From contig DXMV01000022.1 in assembly GCA_019414055.1 (NCBI GenBank), positions 1-64,000 on the forward strand: a DNA stretch of 64,000 nt. The letters run 5' to 3'. The number at the start of each line of letters is the position of its first letter. Position 1 is the stretch's first letter. The notes under the pieces are model-generated. The model had not been told where the DNA came from. It did not search any database and saw only the letters and a program-made list of their open reading frames with translations. Of the stretch, positions 8,706 through 18,200 are shown one piece after another. This DNA is from Collinsella sp. (lineage in GTDB: Bacteria; Actinomycetota; Coriobacteriia; Coriobacteriales; Coriobacteriaceae). The position numbers and the translations under genes were made by a program.

Positions 8706-9623
8706 ATGAAGAACAAAGACGACATTTATGAGGCATTCCTCAATACGATCGATGAAGACCTTCGCAACATGTGCGAAAAGAACGTGAAGGCAGAGAAGCC
8801 GCTTCCGTATCCGTACTGCGGTGAGAAGAATATCGAGCGCCTGGCTAAGACGCTTGTTGGCGTGCTGGAAAAGCGCTCGCCCGATATTCCCGGGTTGGTG
8901 CCCGAGCGGTATCGAGACGATGTGCACGAGGCCCGCGAGCTTTTGGCCGCGGCGGCGCTCGCTTTGCTGTCGCTGTATTTTCCCCAGCGCGATAACTGCG
9001 CGCACGGCATGGCCATCTTGATTGGCATGTTTGAGCACGGAAGCAATCCGCGCTTTAAATCGAGTGGCGTGCTCATGTTTGAGCAGGTTACGACAGGTAT
9101 GAAGTATTCGTCCAAAAAAGGAGGGCATATTCCGTCTCGCTTTGTGCGAAATATCGACTGCAAAAGACCCAGCGACCACGTGCATCGCGATGGATCGCAT
9201 GGCTTTACGGCGGACGAAGACGATGCCGTTATGTTTTTCGAGCGTTACCGCGTGATTCAGCAGCGTGTGCATAACGACAGTCCGCGTTTCAACTTTGAGC
9301 TATGCGTCAAACGCCCGTTTGAGGCGCTTTCGGACAATCGACAGAACTTTTATTGCATGGAGGAAAAGATGGAAATCGATTTGGCAACTAAGGTGCAGGA
9401 GCTCCGGGACCGCTACACCCTCAACTACGCTCAGGCCAAGGGGTATGACCTGCTCGATAAGCTGATGATTGAGTCACTGCTTGCGTATCTGCGCGACGGG
9501 ACGGTTTCAACCGCGGCACGTGAGAGCTATGTGGCGCAAACCGAGCGCCTGATTGACGGCGTGGTCAAGTTGCCGTGCGCGGCGAACCCCAAGGAGGGCG
9601 CAGACGTCGACCGTATTCCCTAG
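8706..9623 (+). CDS. Uncharacterised protein preceding the VirD4-like ATPase
   Basis: 305 residues, soluble, no recognised family. The middle (about 75-130) is moderately hydrophobic and helical (LLAAAALALLSLYFPQRDN, GMAILIGMFEHG), followed by a basic stretch with several His and Arg (PSRFVRNIDCKRPSDHVHRDG). The C-terminal third is helical (YAQAKGYDLLDKLMIESLLAYLRDG). The ATG at 8706 follows AGGAAG. It is first in a probable operon, 38 bases before the VirD4-like gene, so it is likely a partner of that ATPase. I do not assign a function. Confidence 0.65.
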   Translation: MKNKDDIYEAFLNTIDEDLRNMCEKNVKAEKPLPYPYCGEKNIERLAKTLVGVLEKRSPDIPGLVPERYRDDVHEARELLAAAALALLSLYFPQRDNCAHGMAILIGMFEHGSNPRFKSSGVLMFEQVTTGMKYSSKKGGHIPSRFVRNIDCKRPSDHVHRDGSHGFTADEDDAVMFFERYRVIQQRVHNDSPRFNFELCVKRPFEALSDNRQNFYCMEEKMEIDLATKVQELRDRYTLNYAQAKGYDLLDKLMIESLLAYLRDGTVSTAARESYVAQTERLIDGVVKLPCAANPKEGADVDRIP

Positions 9624-9661
9624 CAACTAAGCAGATCTTTTGACAAGAAAGGGGCCGTGAT

Positions 9662-11146
9662 ATGTCGGTCATTAAGATGTACGGCTACGAGGCCGCGCAG
9701 CAAACGGAGTATCAAACCAAGAAGTGGGCGACCAAGGAGGAAATGCGGACGCTGTCATCCGGCGACGAGCAGCGCGATGTGATCTTGGCGCACGATGCCA
9801 CGGTGGCTTTCTACGAGGGTGACAAGCACTGGGAGACGAGCGTGTCCAACAATGTGTTTGCCTTTGGCGGGACCGGCAGCGGCAAAACAGCGAGTTTCAT
9901 TTTGCCCAACCTGCTCAATCACCACGAGTGCTGCTATGTGGTCACAGACACCAAGGGCGAGCTGCTGCGCCGTACGGGGAAGGGCTTTGAAGAGGACGGC
10001 TACGAGGTGACGGTTCTGGACACCATCAATCCCGAGCAGTCATCCGGGTACGATCCCTTGCGCTACGTGATGGATGTCGAGGATATCCCCACCACGGTGG
10101 CGTCAATCATGGAAGGGGTCGATCCTAACAGGCGTAGCTTTAGGGCCGATCCGTTTTGGGACAACGCGAACGATCTGCTGCTCCGGGCGATTATTGGAAT
10201 CCTGTTCCTCTTGGAGTGCCTTGCCGGCACCCTTGCGCCGGGCGAGGACCCCAATGCTCCGCGCCGCTACCTAAAGATGAACAACGTCTTTAAGCTGGCC
10301 GGGCTCATCAAAGTTACGGGAGATGGCGAGGGCCGATTCCCGTTGGACTATCTTGTGGAGCAGGTGGAGTCCAAGGAATTTCTTGGCAAGTATGAGTCAG
10401 CGAACGCGGAGCTGTACGGCGTTGAGCAGTATCGCGATTTTCGCGGGGCAGCCGATAGGACGCTTAAGAGTATCCTAATCACACTCAATGCGACCATCTC
10501 GCGGCTTAAGACTCCCCAGCTCATGCGCATCTACGAGAAAGATGAGATGCGCCTTGACCGTATCGACGAGGGCAAGCGCGTGATTGATCTTAAGGTGAGC
10601 GACAACGACTCGTCCAATGCATGGCTTGCGAACGTTGCCCTTAAGCAGTTGTTTAACCTGGCCCAGCGCCGCGCCGACGCCAGCCCAAGCGGGCATTTGC
10701 AGCGCCGCGTGCAGTTTATTCTGGACGAGTTTCCCAACGTGGGTCGTATTCCCGATTTTGAGCGCAGCATTTCGACCGTGCGCAGTCGTGGCATTAGCTT
10801 TTTGATGTGCGCGCAGTCGCTGAGCCAGCTCGATGGCGTGTATGGCGAAACCACAGCGCATACCATCCTCGATAACTGCGACAGCTTGGTCTACATGGGC
10901 GGTGGCAGCAACATCGCGACGCAGAGCTACATAAGCAAGCTGTGTGGCGAGTCGGTTTTGGGCACCAACTATGTGGGTGCCGAACGCACTGCCGTCGATG
11001 TACGCGGCTGCGTGATAACCCCGGGCGAGGTGGGGCTTATGCCGCGCACCGACTGCCTGGTCAAAGTAACTGGCATGCGCCCGTTCCGTGCCAAGAAGTA
11101 TTTTTGTGGCAACCACCCCAATGCGGCCAAGTGGCTGAAGGATTAG
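9662..11146 (+). CDS. VirD4/TraG-type coupling ATPase without transmembrane segments
   Basis: 494 residues. Walker A is GGTGSGKT (69-76), followed by the family pattern LPNLLNH and VVTDTKGELLRRTG; Walker B is FILDEFPNVG, followed by STVRSRGISFLMCAQSLSQL, typical of TraG/VirD4 hexameric ATPases that deliver DNA or protein to type IV secretion channels. Conjugative VirD4 proteins start with two membrane helices; here residues 1-60 are polar and none is present. No relaxase, VirB4 or other conjugation gene is in the window. AAAGGGG precedes the start. Neighbours are an unknown gene upstream and a ClpP-like protease downstream. The ATPase call is secure; participation in conjugation is doubtful. 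Confidence 0.85.
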   Translation: MSVIKMYGYEAAQQTEYQTKKWATKEEMRTLSSGDEQRDVILAHDATVAFYEGDKHWETSVSNNVFAFGGTGSGKTASFILPNLLNHHECCYVVTDTKGELLRRTGKGFEEDGYEVTVLDTINPEQSSGYDPLRYVMDVEDIPTTVASIMEGVDPNRRSFRADPFWDNANDLLLRAIIGILFLLECLAGTLAPGEDPNAPRRYLKMNNVFKLAGLIKVTGDGEGRFPLDYLVEQVESKEFLGKYESANAELYGVEQYRDFRGAADRTLKSILITLNATISRLKTPQLMRIYEKDEMRLDRIDEGKRVIDLKVSDNDSSNAWLANVALKQLFNLAQRRADASPSGHLQRRVQFILDEFPNVGRIPDFERSISTVRSRGISFLMCAQSLSQLDGVYGETTAHTILDNCDSLVYMGGGSNIATQSYISKLCGESVLGTNYVGAERTAVDVRGCVITPGEVGLMPRTDCLVKVTGMRPFRAKKYFCGNHPNAAKWLKD

Positions 11147-11260
11147 CCCTTGCGGCTTCGCGTACTCCATCTTGATTGTCTTGCCGCACGGCTTCCGTTA
11201 ACCGTAAACCGTGCGACCCCGTTTTGCCTCCTTACCGATTCCGTTTAGAAGGGAATTACC

Positions 11261-11863
11261 ATGTCCGTTATGTATCGTGAGCCTAGCATTATCAAGAAGT
11301 CCAAGGACGGTCGCGTTGCCGCCGTCGATATGGCAAGTGAGTTGCTTAACAGCCGCGTGCTGCTGCTGGAAGGCGAGGTCAACGATGTGACCTGCAATGG
11401 CCTTATTAAGTCCATGCTGGTGCTGGAGCATCAGAGCGCCACCGAGCCCATCACCCTCATCATCAACAGCCCGGGCGGCAGCGTTACGGCGGGGCTGGCG
11501 CTCATCGACACCATGCAGTCGCTCGATTGCCCCGTGATCACGGTGGGCGAGGGCGTCGTGGCCTCGATGGCCGCGGTGATCTTGGCCTGCGGCGACCACC
11601 GCCAGGTGTACCGCCACACGCAAGTGCTCATCCACCAGCTGATGGGCGGCACGGGCATGGCGCAGCAGACCGATATCGAGATCGTAGCCCAGCACACGGC
11701 GGCCATGCGCGCTGAGCTGGACGAGCTGCTGGCCGAGCATGGCAACCTGAACGCCCAGGAGTTCCATGAGCTCACCGAGCGCGACTGTTGGTGCAACGCC
11801 GAGCGCGCTTTGGAACTGGGCCTGGTGGACGAGGTAATTGCGCCCAGCAAGAAGGCGCTCTAG
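11261..11863 (+). CDS. ClpP-like serine protease subunit
   Basis: 200 residues, close to the normal ClpP length but divergent. The catalytic triad is in place: Ser102 (VVASMAAV), His125 (VLIHQLMGG) and Asp175 (TERDCW), with the oxyanion glycines in INSPGGSV (69-76) and the C-terminal ALELGLVDEVI. ClpP forms a double-heptamer chamber that degrades substrates unfolded by a Clp ATPase. It is not with clpX or tig, as the housekeeping copy usually is, but 114 bases after the VirD4-like gene. A ClpX-like ATPase lies in the same island at 25174, its likely partner. GAAGGGAATTACC precedes the ATG. Confidence 0.9.
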   Translation: MSVMYREPSIIKKSKDGRVAAVDMASELLNSRVLLLEGEVNDVTCNGLIKSMLVLEHQSATEPITLIINSPGGSVTAGLALIDTMQSLDCPVITVGEGVVASMAAVILACGDHRQVYRHTQVLIHQLMGGTGMAQQTDIEIVAQHTAAMRAELDELLAEHGNLNAQEFHELTERDCWCNAERALELGLVDEVIAPSKKAL

Positions 11864-12153
11864 CGGAGACGTGCTTGAATAGGAAATCGTTTCGAGGGTT
11901 AGGAAGCAGCCTTATAGTGTCGATGGGGGTGTTGTGAGTGATCCGTTTGTCGATTGAGCCGACTTAAAACTAGCGCTCAATTGCGTGATGGCGCGTAATA
12001 TGGATGGCGGTTAGTCCAATCGTCTGACAAGATTCTGTTTGTCCGCATAAAATGAAATAATATATGTCGCTCACACGAGCGCCGCCAAGCGGACGGCGTG
12101 AACGTCGTAGGCCTTTCGATTATGCAATCTTGTTTCTTAGATAGGTGGACACC

Positions 12154-13257
12154 ATGGATGCCCAAGGCAATTTAACAGCTGTTGAGCTTTTTGCGGGAGC
12201 TGGCGGACTTCTACTTGGCACATCATTAGCGGGATTCAGGCATCTTGCTGCTGCCGAGTGGGAGCACAATTGCTGCAATACCCTTCGTCTCAACCAAGAC
12301 AAAGGTTATCCCCTTATTGATAATGATATGCGCGTCATCGAAGGTGATGTTAGAGAGATCGATTGGTCCTTTCTTTCGGAGGATATTGATTTGCTTGCTG
12401 GCGGGCCTCCGTGTCAACCTTTTTCTCTTGGTGGTCTTGCGCGCGCGGAAACTGATAAACGCGATATGTTTCCCGCTTATACTGCAGTGTTAGCCGAGCT
12501 TAGGCCGAGGGCCTTTATATGTGAAAACGTCAAAGGGCTTACTCGCGAGTCATTTCATCAGTATTACGAATATATCCTTTTGAGGCTCCAGCATCCTTCG
12601 CTTGCCAAGCGTGAAGATGAAACATGGGAACAGCACGCCGTGCGCCTTTCGCGGGTACATACAAGTGCCGACCATGAAGGATTGCGCTATGAAGTCGTTC
12701 CGACGGTTGTCGACGCGGCTGATTTTGGGGTGCCCCAACACCGGCATCGTGTCATAATTGTCGGTTTCCGATCTGATGTCGAAGCATCTTGGGCGTTTCC
12801 CCAGCGCACGCATGGCCAAGGCCTTTCCGATTGGATTACTCTTGGTGAAGCGGTTGATAATCTTCCGTCACTTAACAATGAGATGCACGAGGGCAAGGCG
12901 AGAGCCTATCCTGGCCACACTGGCTCCGTGTTCGATAAGCCAAGCAAGGCAATCAAGGCGGGTGTCCATGGAGTTCCCGGCGGGGAGAATATGATTCGAT
13001 TTGACGATGACTCCTTGCGATATATGACTGTTCGAGAGGCTGCGCGTATCCAGACTTTTCCGGATGGCTATGAGTTTAGCGGGGCTTGGAGCGAGGGTAT
13101 GCGTCAGATAGGCAACGCGGTGCCCGTTGAGCTCGCTCGTGTTGTCGCGTCTTCCGTAGCATGTGCGCTGAGGGAAGACACGGCTCGAAAGCAGATGAAC
13201 GCCTATTTGTCGTTCAGATTGAAAGGGGCAATGGCTAATGAAGCCGCGTTTGTATAA
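12154..13257 (+). CDS. C5 cytosine DNA methyltransferase (Eco29kI-type RM system)
   Basis: 367 residues. Motif I is ELFAGAGGLLLG, motif IV GGPPCQPFSLGG with catalytic Cys87, motif VI CENVKGL, motif VIII QHRHRVIIVGF and motif X QIGNAVPVELA; the target-recognition region lies between VIII and X. It transfers a methyl group to C5 of cytosine and protects the host site. The ATG at 12154 is preceded by AGGTGG; a GTG three codons earlier is less likely. The restriction gene overlaps its end by 20 bases. Base use is clearly more AT-rich at third positions than in the genes before 11.9 kb, suggesting recent transfer. Confidence 0.95.
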   Translation: MDAQGNLTAVELFAGAGGLLLGTSLAGFRHLAAAEWEHNCCNTLRLNQDKGYPLIDNDMRVIEGDVREIDWSFLSEDIDLLAGGPPCQPFSLGGLARAETDKRDMFPAYTAVLAELRPRAFICENVKGLTRESFHQYYEYILLRLQHPSLAKREDETWEQHAVRLSRVHTSADHEGLRYEVVPTVVDAADFGVPQHRHRVIIVGFRSDVEASWAFPQRTHGQGLSDWITLGEAVDNLPSLNNEMHEGKARAYPGHTGSVFDKPSKAIKAGVHGVPGGENMIRFDDDSLRYMTVREAARIQTFPDGYEFSGAWSEGMRQIGNAVPVELARVVASSVACALREDTARKQMNAYLSFRLKGAMANEAAFV

Positions 13258-13873
13258 CCCACTTGATTATTCGTCTCTATCCGATTCGCTTGCGCGTGAG
13301 CTCATGAGTGCTGATCTCGTGCCGCTTGCTGATATTGAGAAATTTTACGGGGATGGTGTGTACGCTCTTTTTTATTGCGGCGATTTTCCAGCATATGCTG
13401 AACTGTCAGACATTAACTTCGACTGTCCGGGGTCATTTCCCATTTATATAGGAAAAGCGGGGCCGAAAACGCTTACCGGAAATGAGCTGGATGCAAGGGT
13501 GGTCGACACTCCGAGTGCTGGTTCTCGCCTTTATGACCGAGTTGCTGGCGATCATCGAAAGTCAATTGAACAGGCGACCAATTTGGACATCAAACACTTT
13601 TATTGCCGCATGCTTGTGTTGAATGCTGTTTGGGTGCCCCTAACGGAATCGGCGCTAATTGCCCGCTACGTCCCTATTTGGAATTCCATCGTTCCTGGGT
13701 TCGGCAACCATGATCCTGGTGCAGGACGCAAGGCGGGCAAGATATCCCGCTGGGACATTTTGCATCCTGGAAGAGGGCGTGAAACCGAAGCGGTTCCAAC
13801 GGTTACATTTGAAGATTTGTGTTTCGAGGTGAGGGCTGCTATTACTGAACGGGCTAGGATATTGGGTATGTAG
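13238..13873 (+). CDS. Eco29kI-family GIY-YIG restriction endonuclease
   Basis: 211 residues. The GIY-YIG core reads GVYALFYCGDF then PIYIGKA; downstream are SRLYDRVAGDHRKSI, an Arg/Glu-bearing helix (PLTESALIARYVPIWNSIVPG) and GFGNHDPGAGR..SRWDILHPGR, which is diagnostic of the Eco29kI family. Eco29kI itself cuts CCGCGG; whether this enzyme shares that specificity cannot be read directly. It overlaps the methyltransferase gene by 20 bases, giving coupled expression with the methylase first. A GAAAGGGG site lies about 10 bases before the ATG. Confidence 0.88.
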   Translation: MKPRLYNPLDYSSLSDSLARELMSADLVPLADIEKFYGDGVYALFYCGDFPAYAELSDINFDCPGSFPIYIGKAGPKTLTGNELDARVVDTPSAGSRLYDRVAGDHRKSIEQATNLDIKHFYCRMLVLNAVWVPLTESALIARYVPIWNSIVPGFGNHDPGAGRKAGKISRWDILHPGRGRETEAVPTVTFEDLCFEVRAAITERARILGM

Positions 13874-13995
13874 GGATTGGTTGAACTATCTCGATGAGCC
13901 AAAGGATGCGGAACTCAGCATAGCTTGCTTAAATCAGTGTTCCGGCAAAAGATTAAATTGCCGATGTGTCATATATCGCCTGTGCTAATCTATTT

Positions 13996-14035
13996 GTGAA
14001 CGGCGGAGCCCTTTATGGATGGCTTCGCCGTTCAC
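13996..14035. terminator. Hairpin after the restriction gene
   Basis: GTGAACGGCGGAGCC pairs with GGCTTCGCCGTTCAC around a 10-base loop. There is no clear T-tract, so it may be a processing or weak termination signal. The rest of the 238-bp gap shows nothing further. Confidence 0.55.
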
Positions 14036-14111
14036 CGTTAAATAGCGGCACTTTCAATCTCTTGGTCATATCGACTGAATAAAATGTTGATTGTTCAGAT
14101 TGGAGGCGGCT

Positions 14112-15296
14112 ATGGTTCAACCGAAAATCCAGGGAAATCACCGAGCATATCCAAAGGAGCTGGCGATATATGTCGAGCGTATCCTATTGGAGGAAACCGA
14201 TGCTGGGCTTGGCAAAGGGTTGAGCGTTTCTGACATAATGGCGGAGCTTAAAGCCCGTTATGGCTATGAAGTTAAGCGCGACACAGTGCAGGGCGTATTG
14301 AACGCACTTGTTGATTCTGGATCAAAAAAGCCTTCGCTCTGCAATAATGCGGGCGCCAGTCCGTTAACCGAGATGAATAGAATCGACCTCGACAACAGTT
14401 GCCTGAATCCGTTCTACACAGTGATTGCAAGTCGGTTGGCTTGTAAGGGCGAGCGACTGACGAATGGTGAGGGGGATCCTGCTCCTAAAAATGCGAAGCG
14501 CCTGTACAGCATAGAGCGTCAAATTGATGGTGCGCAAATTGAGCATTTGTGCCGTCTCATCGAAGCCTCTACGGGCGTAGGTGGAGCCGACGCGCTCGAG
14601 CATGCAGTTCTTCGCCTGCTGTGCGGCGAAGAAAGGCGGCAGATTGAAGATCGTTTGGCTCAAGAAAACGCCCTGCTCAAAAGCGGCAGAATTGCAAATA
14701 TGGAAGCAACGCTTGCAAATTTGAAGTTATTGGAAAAGGCCATTAGCCAAAGGCAGAGAGTCCGCTTTCGCACTTCTGATAAGGGACGGCTGCATAGCCA
14801 TGCGCCATATCATCTATGCATGCACGATGGCTACTACTACCTGTTTGTGGGTCACAAGGGTGCTGCGAGGTCTTTTGACGCAATTCAAGTTGATAGCCTG
14901 CGGGATATAACCATTGCTGGACCAGTGGACGATGCAAAAGCTCATTTTGAAGCGATGACCGAAGAGGCGAAAAGGTTCTCTCGTGCTGGCGTGAACAGGA
15001 TGTTTAGTGACGATATCGTTACGGTTCGCGTAAGGTGCCATAGCCAGGCAAAGGAGAAGTATCTTTTAGCCGAATTTGCCGGGAACGATGGGTTTCGGCG
15101 CGAAACGCAGGACGGGCACCCAAATCCAGAGTATTCGTTTATGGCATCGTATGACGGCATGAAAACATGGGCGATGAAGTGGCTCGATGTGTTTGAGATA
15201 CTTCAACCAAAGAAATTGCGCGATGACGTCGTGGACATCATTGGACATAAATGTATCTATGTGAGTGCGAGGACTGATTCAAATGACCCCTGCTGA
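14112..15296 (+). CDS. WYL-domain transcriptional regulator
   Basis: 394 residues. The N-terminal 75 form a winged-helix region (SVSDIMAELKARYGYEVKRDTVQGVLNALV). The middle is a variable helical part. The WYL-like domain starts at about residue 210 (LEKAISQRQRVRFR, HAPYHLCMHDGYYYLFVGHK, FDAIQVDSLRDITI), with a C-terminal WCX-like part (IVTVRVRCHSQAKEKYLLAEF). WYL regulators sense nucleotide ligands and often control defence genes. The ATG at 14112 follows GGAGG; a TTG 21 bases earlier is less likely. Its stop overlaps the start of the giant helicase gene, so it almost certainly regulates that operon. Confidence 0.88.
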   Translation: MVQPKIQGNHRAYPKELAIYVERILLEETDAGLGKGLSVSDIMAELKARYGYEVKRDTVQGVLNALVDSGSKKPSLCNNAGASPLTEMNRIDLDNSCLNPFYTVIASRLACKGERLTNGEGDPAPKNAKRLYSIERQIDGAQIEHLCRLIEASTGVGGADALEHAVLRLLCGEERRQIEDRLAQENALLKSGRIANMEATLANLKLLEKAISQRQRVRFRTSDKGRLHSHAPYHLCMHDGYYYLFVGHKGAARSFDAIQVDSLRDITIAGPVDDAKAHFEAMTEEAKRFSRAGVNRMFSDDIVTVRVRCHSQAKEKYLLAEFAGNDGFRRETQDGHPNPEYSFMASYDGMKTWAMKWLDVFEILQPKKLRDDVVDIIGHKCIYVSARTDSNDPC

Positions 15297-18200
15297 GAAA
15301 AAGCAAGCAATTGGCGATGCGTTGGATTACTGGTATTTGCTCGATTTTTTGAGCCAAGGCGACCAACCCGAAGATAAGAAAAACCCGCCTAGGCCCAGAA
15401 AAGGAATGCTTGATGACTGCTTTGTTCCAGAAGAGCGGGACGACCAGGACCTTAGGACGCCTTTTGAAGAAGCGAGAGAACGTACGGATAGTGTCACAAA
15501 CGGCGAAAACTGGCCGATCTCAACGATTTATTGTCATCTGGGCTCCGTTCCGCGCGAAGCGGTCATGACTTATCTTGCAGAAAAACCGGGGAATGAAATC
15601 GAAAAAGAGGATGAGTGCATGACGGTTGCACTATTAGGTGTGAGTCCTGATGGTCAATTTGTCAGCTTCGAGTTGTCCTCCTTATTTTGGTGGTTGAAGA
15701 GGAACGTCGGGAATAGCCTAAATGCCATCGGTAGCTTTGATAAAGAGCAGGACGATATTTGCAAGAAGCTCAGTCAAGAACTCGTTGGAACAAAGCTGAC
15801 ATATGGTGTCATTAGGGGCATTGTCAATAGGTGCGTCCAGCCAATGATTGAGGGGATAGCCGGCTGCCTTCCCGACGGTGGCGGGGCTGAACGTATTAGC
15901 GAGTGGTGTTCAAGGCTGCTTGTCGAATATAGGGCAATGAAGCCAAAGGACAACGGGGACGATGCGTGTCCAACGTTCGACCAATCCCTCTGTCACTCAT
16001 TTTTCGCAAAAGATATTTCCCGGATAAATGAGCAGTACAAGTCAGGGTCATTCGGCGATCTGGACAAGGGGCCGCTGCCCCTTGTCGCCGCTTACCTTAA
16101 AGGCGGCTTGGGGGAGGATCCTGCCTGCGAAAAGATTGATCTTCTGGGCGGCGAAGACGATGATGATCTGACTGCCCGTGCAAATTTCTTTTCTGAGGTG
16201 TTGGGAGCTGGCACTACACCTATTGGTCGCTGGCCGAGTAAATACTCCTTGAGCTTGATGCAGCAAGTGGCGGTAAATCTTGCGGTTGGTCGTGGCAGTT
16301 CGACGCGCAAATACCCCGCAAACGACGTTATGTCGGTTAACGGTCCTCCGGGCACGGGAAAAACAACCCTGCTCAAGGATATCGTTGCGGCTAACGTTGT
16401 CGAAAAAGCCCGTCTGCTGTGTGAATATGACAAGCCCGATGACGCCTTCGAAGAGGTGGAACTGAGCAAACGATACCTCCAGTTCGCAAAGAATCCTTAC
16501 CGTTTTAAGGAGGGCGAAACTGGAGACAAGATTAAAAAACTCAGCATCTTGGTCTGCTCGACAAACAATGCAGCAGTTGAGAATATCGCCAAAGAACTTC
16601 CTGATGGGAAGGCCTTTTTGGAGGGTATTGATGAATCTGAGAAAAAGGAGTTTCTAGAGTCAGATTTGTCCAACATTGTTTGGGGAAAGAACAACGAGCG
16701 GAAGCAGGTGGATGACCTCTATTTCTCTTCGGCACTCGTAGACGATAAAGGTAACCTTCGAGACCCCGAGCATCCCGGACTTATGATTGCGGCATGTCTC
16801 GGAAACCGAAGGAATATTAATAGTTTTAAGAATCGTGAATTGGCTTCGCTACAGTTTAAAGGCGGACTCGGAAAGGGCAAGCGATTTTCTAAGGCGAAGA
16901 AGCTGTTCCTCGCTCAATACAAAAAAGTAACCGATCGATTTGACAGAATGGAAGAAATAGCCGCTCAGAAACGCGAGCGTCTGAAACTTCAAGCGCATTT
17001 GTTCCAATTGAATTATGAGTGTAAAGAGGACGAGCGAAAGATAGTTGAAGAGCTGACAATCGAAACGGTATGCCTGTCTCGTCCTTTTGTGGGTGGTGAC
17101 GCGGGTGATGTCCGGAAATATCTCGATGACATTGCGATGTGCACCGCTGACTATGAGGCGAGAAAGAGAACGCTCGAAAAAGAATTGCGCCATGCGGAAG
17201 AAAAGGCCAGTGGACTGATTGGGGGTATCTTGCATGGGACCCGTTTGTCCGATTGCCGCGAAAAGCTCGATTCCTTTATGCTGCAAACCGTGCTGGACCA
17301 GAGGCTTGTTACGCTGCGTACGAAATTCGAGAACAAATACGAAAAACTAGAGAATGAAATGAAGAGGCTGTCCTTTTTAAGGATAGAGATTCAAAGGCTG
17401 GAGCACGACCTAGTCAATGGTGTTGAGCCTACTGAGACGATTGATGAGCGTTTTGTTGAGCGTATCTCAAAGGGGGATAGCGAAAGCCGAAAGAGGGCCC
17501 ATCTTTATAATCCGTCCGATGACGCTGAACTAAAGGAGGAGCGTAACCTGCTATTTCTATACGCATTGCAGGTGACGCGTGAGTTCATTCTTGAATCACA
17601 GCACATGCGGGAAAACATTTTGTTTCTGCGCGCATACTGGGGGGCCAATGAGACAGGCGCCGATTCTGGCAAAATGGAGCGGATAGAGTTCGTGCAAGCT
17701 GATAGAAGGAAGATGGCCCCTGCGCTTTTCCAAGCGCTCAGCTTGCTTACTCCAGTGATTTCTTCCACGTTTGCGTCGGTTGGTCGCATGCTTGAGGACA
17801 TTCAGATTGGTGGGGCTGATCCCCTTTTTGGCCTGTTGATTATAGATGAGGCTGGACAGGCGGTGCCGTATGCAGCTTTGGGCGCCCTTGCTCGCAGCCG
17901 ACGTGCAATGATTGTCGGTGACCCTTCTCAGATCGAGCCCGTGATTACGGGTGATGTTAAGGAACTCCGCGCTGCCCTCGGCAAAAAAGTATTACTACCG
18001 TTTAAGGGAGATGCGGCTTCGGTCCAACGACTTGCCGATGCCGTTAACCCCTATGGCCATCTGCGCAGCAATGGCGAGGACGATCAATGGATTGGCTGTC
18101 CGCTTGTGGTTCACCGTCGCTGCATATCGCCCATGTTCGACATTTCGAATGAAATCTCGTACCAGGGCTCCATGCTTAATGAGACGGCTAATCCAAAAAA

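Noticed and set aside
8706..11863. A conjugative transposon or integrative element
   Set aside because: Only a VirD4-like ATPase is present; no relaxase, VirB4, integrase or attachment pair bounding the island could be identified.
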